From: Streptomyces novaecaesareae
GTDB lineage: Bacteria; Actinomycetota; Actinomycetes; Streptomycetales; Streptomycetaceae
Assembly (NCBI RefSeq): GCF_000716875.1
Contig: NZ_JNWQ01000005.1
Coordinates: 1-64,000, forward strand
Length of the DNA: 64,000 nucleotides
Direction of reading: 5' to 3'
A program made the position numbers and the translations under genes. Shown here in pieces: positions 53,358 through 62,203 of the stretch; the stretch's first letter is position 1; each line of letters starts with the position of its first letter. Under the pieces are notes generated by a model that did no database searches, had not been told where the DNA came from, and saw only the letters and a list, made by a program, of their open reading frames with translations.

Positions 53358-53375
53358 ATGTCAGGACTTTGACAT
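53358..53375. promoter_or_regulatory. MarR-type operator, VOC side
   Basis: ATGTCA-N6-TGACAT, perfect 6-base arms, 22 bp upstream of the VOC start. It has the same layout as the site at 53405. Confidence 0.75.
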
Positions 53376-53404
53376 AGTGGAGACTAGGACGCCCGGGCGG
53401 AGCG

Positions 53405-53420
53405 TGTCAAAATGCTGACA
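53405..53420. promoter_or_regulatory. MarR-type operator, regulator side
   Basis: TGTCA-N6-TGACA, perfect 5-base arms, ending at the first base of the MarR start codon. Its position would repress the regulator gene itself. Confidence 0.75.
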
Positions 53421-53881
53421 TGATGGAGAAGTCGCAGGCCGAGCCGCCGCACCACGCCAAAGACGTCACCCGGCACGTGGGGTATGCACTCAAGCGCACC
53501 CAGGCCGCCCTGCGCAGCGCCATGGACGGGGTCCTGCGCGAGTACGGACTGACCGTTCCGCAGTACGCCACCCTCGAACTCCTGGCCCTGAACCCCGGCA
53601 TGTCCAACGCCGACCTCGCGCGCGCGACCTTCGTCACCCGGCAGTCCGGCAACGTCGTACTGCAGGGCCTGCAGGAGGCGGGGCTGATCACCCGCCCGGC
53701 CACCGCCGACCACGGCCGGGCGCGCCCGGCCCACCTCACCGAGGAGGGCCGGGCGCGCCTGGACGCCGTCCAGGACGCCGTCTACGCCATCGAGCGGCAC
53801 ATGACGGCAGCGATCCCGCCCGAGCGCCTGGCGGCGCTGCTCGCCGACCTCGACCGCATGGCGGCAGCCCTGGAGGAGTGA
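53420..53881 (+). CDS. MarR-family transcriptional regulator
   Basis: 153 residues, winged helix with YGLTVPQYATLELLALNPG, SNADLARATFVTRQSGNVVL (recognition helix) and a basic wing (ATADHGRARPAHLTEEG). Two ATGs are in tandem at the start. It diverges from the VOC gene, and paired operators sit in the gap (53358 and 53405), so it probably represses both. The inducer is unknown. No cysteine typical of OhrR redox sensors is seen. Confidence 0.88.
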   Translation: MMEKSQAEPPHHAKDVTRHVGYALKRTQAALRSAMDGVLREYGLTVPQYATLELLALNPGMSNADLARATFVTRQSGNVVLQGLQEAGLITRPATADHGRARPAHLTEEGRARLDAVQDAVYAIERHMTAAIPPERLAALLADLDRMAAALEE

Positions 53882-53929
53882 CCGACCGTCAGGTCGGTCA
53901 CCGACCGGGATCCGACAGCGGTCCTGCCC

Positions 53930-55339
53930 TCAGGCCACGGCCGCTCCGCTGCCGGCGATGACCTCGGGCCGCAGCAGGGCGGCGAGCTTCTCCGCCGGGA
54001 GCAGGCCCTTCTCCAGGACGAGTTCGGCCACGCCCCGCCCGCCGGCCAGGGCCTCCTTGGCGATGTCGGTGGCGGCCGTGTACCCGATGTGCGGGTTCAG
54101 GGCGGTCACCAGGCCGATGGAGTTCTCGACGGTCGCGCGCAGCGCCTCGGTGTTGGCGGTGATGCCGACGACGCAGCGCTCGGCGAGGGTGAGGCAGGCC
54201 GCGCGCAGGTGGGTGACGGACTCCGACAACGAGTGCAGGATGATCGGCTCGAAGGCGTTGAGCTGGAGCTGCCCGGCCTCGGCGGCCATGGTGACGGCGA
54301 CGTCGTTGCCGATCACCTCGAAGGCGACCTGGTTGACGACTTCGGGGATCACCGGGTTGACCTTGCCCGGCATGATGCTCGAACCGGCCTGCACCGGCGG
54401 CAGGTTGATCTCGCCGAGGCCCGCGCGCGGCCCGGAGGACAGCAGCCGCAGGTCGTTGCAGGTCTTGGACAGCTTGACGGCGACGCGCTTGAGCACGCCG
54501 GACATCTGGACGAACGCGCCGCAGTCCTGGGTGGCTTCGACCAGGTTGGCCGCGGTGACCAGGGGCAGCCCGGTGATGTCGGCGAGGTGCCGCCGGGCCG
54601 ATTCGGCGTATCCGGCGGGGGCGTTGAGCCCCGTGCCGATCGCCGTCGCGCCGAGGTTGATCTCCTGGATCAGCTCGACGGCTTCCGCGAGCCGGCTGCG
54701 GTCCTCGTCGAGCATGACGGCGAACGCGGAGAACTCCTGCCCGAGCGTCATCGGCACGGCGTCCTGCAGCTGGGTGCGGCCCATCTTCAGCACGTCGCGG
54801 AACTCGGCGGACTTGCCTGCGAAGGCGTCCTGGAGGACGGCCATCGCGTCGAGCAGGCCGCGCACCGCGTAGACGGTCGCGATCCGGACCGCGGTCGGGT
54901 AGACGTCGTTGGTGGACTGGCCGAGGTTGACGTCCTCGTTGGGGTGCAGGTGCCCGTACTCGCCCCTGGCGTGGCCCAGCAGCTCCAGCGCCCGGTTGGC
55001 GACGACCTCGTTGGCGTTCATGTTGGTCGAGGTGCCGGCGCCGCCCTGGATGACGTCGACGACGAACTGGTCGTGCAGCTTCCCGCTGCGGATCTCCCGG
55101 CAGGCGCCGACGATCGCGGCGGCCTTCCGCGGCTCCAGCAGGCCGAGTTCCTCGTTGGCGAGGGCGGCGGCCTCCTTCACGGCGGCCAGGGCGTCGATCA
55201 GGTGCGGGTAGGCGGAGATGGGCGTGCCCGTGATGGGGAAGTTCTCCGTGGCGCGCAGGGTGTGGACGCCCCAGTAGGCGTCGGCGGGGACGTCGCGGTC
55301 CCCGAGCAGGTCGTGTTCGCTACGGGTGGCGGCGGTCAT
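53930..55339 (-). CDS. aspA: Aspartate ammonia-lyase
   Basis: 469 residues, fumarase/aspartase superfamily. It has the signature GSSIMPGKVNP at about 318-328, TQLQDAVPMTLGQEF, and the HPNEDVNLGQSTND block. It splits L-aspartate to fumarate and ammonia. It lies 53 bp after the asparaginase gene, so asparagine is broken down stepwise to the citric acid cycle. Fumarase class II shares the signature, but the operon context favours aspartase. Confidence 0.88.
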   Translation of the reverse strand: MTAATRSEHDLLGDRDVPADAYWGVHTLRATENFPITGTPISAYPHLIDALAAVKEAAALANEELGLLEPRKAAAIVGACREIRSGKLHDQFVVDVIQGGAGTSTNMNANEVVANRALELLGHARGEYGHLHPNEDVNLGQSTNDVYPTAVRIATVYAVRGLLDAMAVLQDAFAGKSAEFRDVLKMGRTQLQDAVPMTLGQEFSAFAVMLDEDRSRLAEAVELIQEINLGATAIGTGLNAPAGYAESARRHLADITGLPLVTAANLVEATQDCGAFVQMSGVLKRVAVKLSKTCNDLRLLSSGPRAGLGEINLPPVQAGSSIMPGKVNPVIPEVVNQVAFEVIGNDVAVTMAAEAGQLQLNAFEPIILHSLSESVTHLRAACLTLAERCVVGITANTEALRATVENSIGLVTALNPHIGYTAATDIAKEALAGGRGVAELVLEKGLLPAEKLAALLRPEVIAGSGAAVA

Positions 55340-55392
55340 GGGTGCGGGTCCTCTTCCTGAGGTGGGTGGGCGGGGTCGTGGCCCGGCGGGGG

Positions 55393-56418
55393 TCAGGCGG
55401 CAGCGGCAGCGGGAACGGCGGACGGGTCCAGCGCCGCCACCGGCCGGATGCCGCCGACGGTCCGGCCGCCGCCGGTCATCGGCTCCCCGGCGAAGGCCGC
55501 CAGCAGCCGGGGGTCGACTCCCGCCCGGGCCAGTGCGGCGGCGGCCACCGGGACGCGCGCCCGGTTCGCCCCGTCGGCGATCTTCACGGCGACGGCCCGG
55601 CCGTCCGGGAGCGCGGCGATCTGGACGCCCTCGAAGCCGTCCTTGGCGAGCAGCCCGGGCACCGCGCGCATCAGCTCGGCGACGTCCCGCCCCGCGCCGG
55701 AGGCCATCTCCGGGTGGCCGCGCAGCGCGTCCGCCACCCGCCGCTCGACCGTGCCCGGCGCCGCCGTGGCGATGCGGGCGGCGGCGCGGGCGAGGCCGTG
55801 CAGGGACACCGAGAACAGCGGGGAGCCGCAGCCGTCCACGGTGACGTTGGCGATGTGCTGCCCGGTGAGCTCCTCGACGACCTCGGCGATCGCCGTCTGG
55901 AGCGGATGGGCAGGGTCGAGGTAGGTGTCCAGGGGCCAGCTGTTGAGCGCGCAGAGGTACAGCATCGCGGCGTGCTTGCCGGAGCAGTTCTGGGCCAGCC
56001 GGGAGGGCGCGCGGCCCTCGCGCACCCAGGCGTCTCGGGCGGCCGGGCCGTACGGAAGGTCCGGGACGTTGCGCAGGTCGTCCTCGGTGAGGCCGGCCAG
56101 TGCGAGGATCCGGCGGGCCCCGGCGAGGTGGCGTTCCTCGCCGGAGTGGCTGCCCATCGCCAGGGCGAGCAGGTCACCGTCGAGCGGCAGCCCGGCCCGC
56201 ACCATGGCGACGGCCTGCACGGGCTTGAGCGCGGACCGCGGGTAGCAGGCCGCCTCGATGTCGCCGGTGCGGAAGCGTGGTTCGCCGTCGCCGCCGAGGA
56301 CGACGACGGAACCGTAGTGGATGCCCTCGACCACGCCGCCACGGCTGACGTGGGCGACGGGCGAGTGGAGGGGCTCACGGATCGGGGGCGCGTCCGCGAG
56401 GGAACTGCTGAGCATCAC
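55393..56418 (-). CDS. Asparaginase, AnsA/Rhizobium type II
   Basis: 341 residues of the asparaginase II family found in rhizobia and actinomycetes (not the classical E. coli fold). Family blocks: SVVVLGGDGEP, ACYPRSALKPVQAVAMV and LAMGSHSGEERHL, then QNCSGKHAAML and VDGCGSPLFSVSLHGLARA. It releases aspartate and ammonia from asparagine. No signal peptide is seen, so the reaction is cytosolic. It lies 93 bp after the permease gene and before aspA. Confidence 0.88.
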   Translation of the reverse strand: MMLSSSLADAPPIREPLHSPVAHVSRGGVVEGIHYGSVVVLGGDGEPRFRTGDIEAACYPRSALKPVQAVAMVRAGLPLDGDLLALAMGSHSGEERHLAGARRILALAGLTEDDLRNVPDLPYGPAARDAWVREGRAPSRLAQNCSGKHAAMLYLCALNSWPLDTYLDPAHPLQTAIAEVVEELTGQHIANVTVDGCGSPLFSVSLHGLARAAARIATAAPGTVERRVADALRGHPEMASGAGRDVAELMRAVPGLLAKDGFEGVQIAALPDGRAVAVKIADGANRARVPVAAAALARAGVDPRLLAAFAGEPMTGGGRTVGGIRPVAALDPSAVPAAAAA

Positions 56419-56511
56419 TGCCTCGTTCGATGGTGGGGTGCCACGGCCGTGGCCCGGCTCGCGAAGTCCGGCGAGCGGTGGCTGTTTTGATGGTTGATCA
56501 GGAACGGAGGA

Positions 56512-57957
56512 TCAGGAACGGTCGTCGCTCGTGGTCGCGGCGCGGGCGAGGTTGCGGCGCACCGCGTACCAGCCGGCGACCAGCGCCGCGGCGATCAGCG
56601 GCACGCACAGCACGGTGGTGCGCGCGGCACCGCCGTCGGCGAACATGAGGACCAGGACCGAGGCGAGGAAGGCGAGCGTGACGAGTTCGGTCCACGGGGA
56701 GCCCGGCAGGCGGTAGCCGGGGCGGGTCAGTTCGCCGGCCCGGGTCTTGCGCCAGAACAGGAGGTGGCAGACCATGATCATGCCCCAGGTGGCGAGGATG
56801 CCGATCGCCGCGAGGTTGAGCACGATCTCGAACGCGTCGGCCGGGACCACGAAGTTGAGGCCGACACCGAGGACGCACATGCCGCTGGTGAGCAGGATCC
56901 CGCCGTACGGCACCTGACTGCGGCTCATCCGCGCGGTGAAGCGCGGAGCGGAGCCGTTGACCGCCATCGAGCGCAGGATCCGCCCGGTCGAGTAGAGGCC
57001 GGAGTTGAGCGAGGACATGGCCGCGGTGAGGACGACCAGGTTCATCACGCTGTCGGCCGCCGGGACCCCGACGTGGGACAGCACGGTCACGAACGGGCTC
57101 TGGCCGGCGGTGTACCCGCTCCACGGCATCAGCATCGACAGCAGGACGACCGAGCCGACGTAGAACAGGCCCACCCGCCACATGATCGAGTTGATCGCCT
57201 TCGGCATGATCTTCTCGGGGTTCTCGGTCTCCCCGGCCGTGACGCCGACCAGTTCGACGGAGGCGTAGGCGAACACCACGCCCTGGATGATCAACAACAT
57301 CGGCAGCAGGCCGTTGGGGAAGATCCCGCCGTTGTCGGTGATCAGCGAGGGGCCGGGTACCGCGCCGTCCACCGGGTGCCGGGTGACGAGCAGGAAGATC
57401 CCGATGCCCATGAAGACCACCAGGGCGCTGACCTTCACGATCGCGAACCAGAACTCCAGTTCGCCGAAGATCCGCACCGAGATCAGGTTCACGGTGAGGA
57501 CCACGGCCAGGGCTATGAGCGCGATCACCCACTGCGGGACGCGGGAGAACAGGTGCCAGTAGTGGGTGTACGTGGCGACGGCGGTGATGTCGGCGATGCC
57601 GGTGGTCGCCCAGTTGAGGAAGTACATCCAGCCCGCGGTGTACGCGCCCTTCTCCCCCAGGAATTCTCTGGCGTACGACACGAAGGCGCCGGAGGACGGG
57701 CGGTACAGGACGAGTTCGCCGAGCGCGCGGACGACGAGGAACGCGAAGACGCCGCAGACGGCGTACGCGACGAACAGTGAGGGCCCGGCTTCGGCGAGGC
57801 GTCCGCCCGCGCCGAGGAAGAGCCCGGTGCCGATCGCACCGCCGATCGCGATCATGTTGACGTGCCGGGGTTTCAGGGACTTGCTGTAGCCGGTGTCTCC
57901 GGCATCGACGTGACGGGTCGTGGGGAGTTTCTCGTCCTTGAGGAACTGCTCGCTCAC
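56512..57957 (-). CDS. ansP: L-asparagine permease (APC family)
   Basis: 481 residues and about 12 membrane helices. The APC amino-acid permease signature is VNMIAIGGAIGTGLFLGAGG at about 33-52. The GTG start overlaps the GntR stop (GTGA, 57954-57957). The asparagine substrate is inferred from the asparaginase and aspartase genes directly downstream and from AnsP-like length and sequence. Confidence 0.87.
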   Translation of the reverse strand: MSEQFLKDEKLPTTRHVDAGDTGYSKSLKPRHVNMIAIGGAIGTGLFLGAGGRLAEAGPSLFVAYAVCGVFAFLVVRALGELVLYRPSSGAFVSYAREFLGEKGAYTAGWMYFLNWATTGIADITAVATYTHYWHLFSRVPQWVIALIALAVVLTVNLISVRIFGELEFWFAIVKVSALVVFMGIGIFLLVTRHPVDGAVPGPSLITDNGGIFPNGLLPMLLIIQGVVFAYASVELVGVTAGETENPEKIMPKAINSIMWRVGLFYVGSVVLLSMLMPWSGYTAGQSPFVTVLSHVGVPAADSVMNLVVLTAAMSSLNSGLYSTGRILRSMAVNGSAPRFTARMSRSQVPYGGILLTSGMCVLGVGLNFVVPADAFEIVLNLAAIGILATWGMIMVCHLLFWRKTRAGELTRPGYRLPGSPWTELVTLAFLASVLVLMFADGGAARTTVLCVPLIAAALVAGWYAVRRNLARAATTSDDRS

Positions 57958-58685
57958 GCCTCTGGTCTGCCTTCCGTCGGGGACTCCGCACGCCCGGGGC
58001 GCACGATGTCGGTGAGGGTCTTCTCGACGCGGTGCAGGTGGTGCGACATGGCCGCCACCGCGTCGCGCTCGGAACCGTCGATCAGCGCCTCGACGATCGC
58101 CCGGTGTTCGCAGTTGGACTGCTCGCGCCGACCGCCCAGCTCGTTGAGGAAGGTCGACTGACGCGCCAGTGCGTCACGGATCTCCTCGATGACCTTGCGG
58201 AAGACCGGATTGCGGGAAGCCTCGGCCACCGCCAGGTGGAAGACGGTGTCCAGCGCGACCCACGCGGTGGTGTCGGTCTCCCGCTCCATCCGGTCGAGCA
58301 GGTGGGCGAGGTGGTCCAGGTCCTCCGGGGTGCGGCGCAGCGCGGCGTACCCGGCGACCGGGATCTCGACGTGACGGCGCACCTCCAGGAGATCGCTGGC
58401 GGCGTAGTCGCCGAAGGTGGGGTCCTCGACCGTGTTCGCCACGACGAAGGTTCCCTTGCCGGTCCTGGAGACGGTCAGGCCCATGGTCTGGAGGGCCCGC
58501 AGCGCCTCCCGCAGCACGGGCCGGCTGACCTCCAGGGTCCGGCACAACTCCGCCTCGGACGGAAGCTTGTCCCCCACGGCGTACTCACCGCGCTCGATGG
58601 CGCTGCGCAGGTGGCCGAACACCGCTTCCATCGCGCTGACGCGCCGCGGGATCGAGCCTCCTGTCTGGCTGTCTGACAGGTTCAC
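57954..58685 (-). CDS. GntR/FadR-family regulator of the asparagine operon
   Basis: 243 residues from the GTG at 58685 (AGGA 8 bases upstream); 58721 and 58631 are other possible starts. N-terminal winged helix with AIERGEYAVGDKLPSEAEL and VSRPVLREALRALQTMGL. C-terminal FCD all-helical sensor with the metal-binding DTVFHLAVAEAS Asp-His and the late CEHRAIVEALIDG His. It overlaps the permease gene by 4 bases. A palindrome CTGTCTGACAG lies just inside its own start region, as expected for autoregulation. Confidence 0.87.
   Translation of the reverse strand: MNLSDSQTGGSIPRRVSAMEAVFGHLRSAIERGEYAVGDKLPSEAELCRTLEVSRPVLREALRALQTMGLTVSRTGKGTFVVANTVEDPTFGDYAASDLLEVRRHVEIPVAGYAALRRTPEDLDHLAHLLDRMERETDTTAWVALDTVFHLAVAEASRNPVFRKVIEEIRDALARQSTFLNELGGRREQSNCEHRAIVEALIDGSERDAVAAMSHHLHRVEKTLTDIVRPGRAESPTEGRPEA
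58669..58679. promoter_or_regulatory. FadR-type operator candidate
   Basis: CTGTC-T-GACAG is a perfect 11-bp palindrome matching the t-GT-N-AC-a pattern of the FadR subfamily of GntR regulators. It sits 4-17 bases inside the chosen start of the regulator gene, so binding would block its own transcript or the true start is further down. Confidence 0.55.
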
Positions 58686-58829
58686 GAGCCGATCCTGGAG
58701 GCTGCGGCCCGGCGGTGTCAAGACCCTGCGTCGACGCCGCGCCCCGCATCGACATCAAGTCCGCTTGGGGAAGATATGAAAATCATTGCCAACTCTTGAC
58801 CGGGGTGCTCGCGAGGCGGTCGGCGCTGG

Positions 58830-60074
58830 TCAGCCGCGGCGCGGGCGGCCCAGCGCGAGCAGGAGGAGGGCCCCGGCCTGGATGGCGACGGTGACGGTGA
58901 TCAGCACGGGGATGGAGTACGCGTACAGGGCTCCGGCGAGGACGCCGCCGGCCAGGGTCGCGGCGCCGGCCACGGCGGCGAACAGGCCGTAGGCGGTGGC
59001 CCGGCGCCCGGGCGGGACGAGGTCGGCGACGGTGGCGCGCAGGGTGGACTCCTGCACGCCCATCGCGGCGCCCCACAGCAGCGCGCCGGCCACGACCGCG
59101 GCCAGGGTGTCGGTGAAGGCCAGCGCCGGGACGGCGGCGGCCAGCACCGGCAGCACCGCGAGGGTGCGGGCGCCGTACCGGTCGTAGGCCCAGCCGGTGG
59201 CCAGGGCGGCGACCGCGTCGGCGGCCATGGCGGCCGCGTACAGCACCGGCACGGCGGCCGTGGACAGCAGGTGGCGCTCGACCACGTGGAAGGAGAGCAC
59301 GCCGAACGTGGCGAAGCCGCACAGGGTGGCGGCGGTGAAACCGGCGTACAGCCAGAAGGCGTGCGGCAGCGGCCGGTTGGCCGCCGCGCCGGGCCGAGAG
59401 TCAGCGGGCTGAGGCGAGTCAGCGGGCTCGGGCGAGTCGGTGGGCTCGTACCCGGCCGGGTCCGGGACGCGAAGGCGCAGCCGGACCAGCAGGGCCAGGG
59501 CGATCACGCCGGGCGCGGCCAGCACTCCGAGGGCCGGGGCGTAGTCGCCGCCGGTGGCCGCCAGGACGGCGGCGACGGTGAGCGGGCCGATCAGCGCGCC
59601 GACCTGGTCCATCGCCTCGTGCACGGCGAAGCCGCGGCCGCGCCCGGTGGCGGCGGTCGCGTGGGAGAGCAGGGTGTCCTTGGCCGGCGAGCGCACCGCC
59701 TTGCCGACGCGTTCGGCGATGACCAGCGCGCTCGCCACCCCCAGGGTGCCGGCCAGGCCGAGGAACGGGACGGTGGCCACGGTCAGGGCGTAGCCGGCGA
59801 CCGTCCAGGCCCAGAACCGGCGGGTGCGGTCGGCCAGCGGCCCGGAGACCAGCCGCAGGACGAGCGCGGCCGCCTCGCCGACACCGGTGACGACGCCCAC
59901 CGCCAGGGCGGAGGCGCCCAGCGAGGCCAGCAGCGGCCCGGTGACCGAGCGGGCGCCCTCGTAGACGAAGTCCATCAGCAGGCTGACCGTGCCGAACGCC
60001 ATCACGAAGCGCCACGGCCGCATCCGCGGGGCACCGGCCCGACCGGACGGCGGACGGCCGGGGGCGGCGCTCAC
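58830..60074 (-). CDS. MFS transporter
   Basis: 414 residues with about 12 membrane helices. The GTG at 60074 follows GGGAGGGC. First-helix block WRFVMAFGTVSLLMDFVYEG and the loop between helices 2-3 (VSGPLADRTRRFWAW) fit the MFS group of multidrug or quinolone-like exporters. The central loop has a Pro-Ala-Asp-Ser repeat (about 219-244). It is alone on its strand, separated from the GntR gene. No substrate can be assigned. Confidence 0.85.
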   Translation of the reverse strand: MSAAPGRPPSGRAGAPRMRPWRFVMAFGTVSLLMDFVYEGARSVTGPLLASLGASALAVGVVTGVGEAAALVLRLVSGPLADRTRRFWAWTVAGYALTVATVPFLGLAGTLGVASALVIAERVGKAVRSPAKDTLLSHATAATGRGRGFAVHEAMDQVGALIGPLTVAAVLAATGGDYAPALGVLAAPGVIALALLVRLRLRVPDPAGYEPTDSPEPADSPQPADSRPGAAANRPLPHAFWLYAGFTAATLCGFATFGVLSFHVVERHLLSTAAVPVLYAAAMAADAVAALATGWAYDRYGARTLAVLPVLAAAVPALAFTDTLAAVVAGALLWGAAMGVQESTLRATVADLVPPGRRATAYGLFAAVAGAATLAGGVLAGALYAYSIPVLITVTVAIQAGALLLLALGRPRRG

Positions 60075-60363
60075 GCGGCGCCCTCCCCCGCGAACGGCTC
60101 GCCACTGCCGACCACGTCGTTGCTCGACACCCGCATGCTTCACCAGCTCCTGACCGGCGCACGGCGCTCCCGGTGCTCCCGGTGCTCCCCGGCGGAGCAA
60201 GCCGACCGTGCAGTCCGCAGGAGAACCTACTGGGTGAGACGGCGCACACCGGCGCGCGTGCCACTGTTCGCGCGCCCCCTTTTCAGCTCAATTTCCTTGC
60301 CAGGAAGCCGAGTCGGGTAGCTTGGGCACCCCGACTGAGCACATTTCACGGATGGGGAACATT

Positions 60364-61446
60364 GTGGACAGGAATGGCACGGCAGTGATCGAAACCGAGC
60401 CGATCGGCAGCATCCCGCGGCCCGTCGAACTGCTCACGGCCATGGCCGACCATGCGGCAGGCCGGATCGGGGACGACGACCTCGCCGCCGCCCAGGACCG
60501 TGCGGTCGCGGACACCATCCGCCGCCTGGAGGAGATCGGCTCACCGGTCGTCACCGACGGCGAGCAGTCCAAGCCCAGCTTCGCCACCTACCCGCTGACC
60601 GGCCTGGACCAGCTGGCGCCCGACGGCGCCGTCATCCCCTTCGCCGACGGACACCACCGGCAGCTGCCCCGCCTGACCGGCGGGCCCCTGCGCTACGGCG
60701 TCCACGCCGACCGGTACCTGCGGGCGGCGCTGCAGCACGCGACCGTACCGGTGAAGCAGGCCGTCATCGCGCCCTCCGCGCTCAGCCTGCTCTACCCGGC
60801 GGACGGCATCGACGGCTACCCGCGCGAGACCTTCCTCGACGACCTCACGGCCGCGGCCGAGACCGACATCCGGGGCTGTCTGGAGGCTGGCGCACACCGC
60901 GTCCAGCTCGACTTCACCGAGGCTCGCCTCTCCCTGAAGCTCGACCCGAGCGGGGGCCTGCTGGAGCATTTCATCGAGATCAACAACCGGGTCCTGGAGC
61001 GCTTCACCCCCGCCGAGCAGGCCAGGATCGGCGTGCACACCTGCCCCGGCGGCGACCAGGACTCCACCCACAGTCTCGACGTCGACTACAAGGCGCTGCT
61101 CCCCGTATTGCTCCGGCTCAAGGTCGGCGCGTTCTACGTGCAGCTCGCCAGCGAGCCCGAGCCGGACACCGTCCTCTCCGTCCTCGCCGACCACCTTCCC
61201 GCGCAGGCGCGGATCTTCGTCGGGGTCACCGATCCGATCGACCCTCAGGTGGAGACGCCCGAGCAGGTCCGCGACCGCGTGCTGACCGCCGCCCGGCACC
61301 TGCCCGTCGACCGCCTGGGCACCTGCGACGACTGCGGCTTCTCCCCGTTCGCCGACGACACGTCCACGTCCCGGGAGACCGCCTTCGCCAAGATCCGCGC
61401 ACGTGTCGAGGGCACCGCTCTCGCCGCCGCCGCACTGGGCGTCTAG
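60364..61446 (+). CDS. MetE-like cobalamin-independent methyltransferase
   Basis: 360 residues, equivalent only to the catalytic C-terminal half of methionine synthase MetE. The zinc ligands are in place: GVHTCPGGDQ (His, Cys) and GTCDDCGFSPF (late Cys). It has the front block ETEPIGSIPRPVEL and VTDGEQSKPSFATYPL. I chose the GTG at 60364, which has GGGGAA in front; an in-frame ATG at 60352 lacks one. Shorter MetE relatives in actinomycetes may transfer methyl groups to other thiols, so the real substrate is uncertain. A hairpin lies downstream at about 61471. Confidence 0.8.
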   Translation: MDRNGTAVIETEPIGSIPRPVELLTAMADHAAGRIGDDDLAAAQDRAVADTIRRLEEIGSPVVTDGEQSKPSFATYPLTGLDQLAPDGAVIPFADGHHRQLPRLTGGPLRYGVHADRYLRAALQHATVPVKQAVIAPSALSLLYPADGIDGYPRETFLDDLTAAAETDIRGCLEAGAHRVQLDFTEARLSLKLDPSGGLLEHFIEINNRVLERFTPAEQARIGVHTCPGGDQDSTHSLDVDYKALLPVLLRLKVGAFYVQLASEPEPDTVLSVLADHLPAQARIFVGVTDPIDPQVETPEQVRDRVLTAARHLPVDRLGTCDDCGFSPFADDTSTSRETAFAKIRARVEGTALAAAALGV

Positions 61447-61470
61447 GCGTCACCAACCCTCACCTGCCCC

Positions 61471-61502
61471 GGGCGCCCGTGCAGGCACGGCACGGGCGGC
61501 CC
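61471..61502 (+). terminator. Candidate terminator after the MetE-like gene
   Basis: gggcgcccgtgc (61471-61482) pairs with gcacgggcggccc (61490-61502) with one bulge, 25 bases after the stop. Confidence 0.5.
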
Positions 61503-61550
61503 GCCGGGAATTCCGTGGCCGGGGCGCCGCCACGGTGATAACAATGTGAC

Positions 61551-62081
61551 ATGCTACAGGGTGCTCACATCACTCTCCGGGCCCGGCACGAGGCCGACAT
61601 CCCCGTGTTCCAGGCCGAGTTGTACGACGACGTCGCCACCCGCTCGCGGGCCGACTCCCGGCCCTGGCGGCCCGTCCCGCCGGGCTCGGCGCAGTCTCCC
61701 TACGTGGTCGCGGGGCCGTCCGACGAGGCCGTGCCCTTCTCCGTGGTGGAGACGGCCTCCGGGGAACTGGCCGGTGAGGCCCTGCTCTGGGGCATCGACA
61801 CCCACAACCGCAACGCCCACCTGGGCGTCGCGCTGCGGCCGGGCCACCGGGGGCGCGGGCTCGCGGCGGACGTCCTGCGGGTGCTGTGCCACTACGGCTT
61901 CCCGGTGCTCGGCCTGCGCCGACTCCAGCTGGAGACGCTCGCGGACAACACGCCGATGCTCCGGGCCGCCGCCAGGGCCGGGTTCACCGTCGAGGGAACG
62001 CTGCGCCGCTCGGCGTGGGTGTACGGGGACTTCGCCGACCAGGTGATCCTCGGACTGCTGGCCGAGGAGTGGCAGGGTTGA
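61551..62081 (+). CDS. GNAT-family N-acetyltransferase
   Basis: 176 residues. The acetyl-CoA motif A is LGVALRPGHRGRGLAADVLR at about 89-108, followed by FPVLGLRRLQLETLADN and the late RAAARAGFTVEGTLR typical of RimJ/RimL-like protein or small-molecule acetyltransferases. No ribosome site is visible, but TAACAAT lies about 13 bases before the ATG, so the message may be leaderless. Substrate unknown. It is not linked in an operon with its neighbours. Confidence 0.83.
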   Translation: MLQGAHITLRARHEADIPVFQAELYDDVATRSRADSRPWRPVPPGSAQSPYVVAGPSDEAVPFSVVETASGELAGEALLWGIDTHNRNAHLGVALRPGHRGRGLAADVLRVLCHYGFPVLGLRRLQLETLADNTPMLRAAARAGFTVEGTLRRSAWVYGDFADQVILGLLAEEWQG

Positions 62082-62203
62082 CTTCCTCCCCGCCTATACG
62101 CCGGGTGTTCACCCGCCGATTGGATTCCCGGAGCATGGTGCGTCTACATTCCGAGTTGTCATGACTCACGCCGTCCAGGCGGCCTCGGAGGAGTAGAGAG
62201 CTC

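Noticed and set aside
58777..58791. TGAAAATCATTGCCA resembles a Zur-type zinc box
   Set aside because: The dyad is imperfect and the only gene it could serve is the GntR regulator; no zinc-related gene is near.
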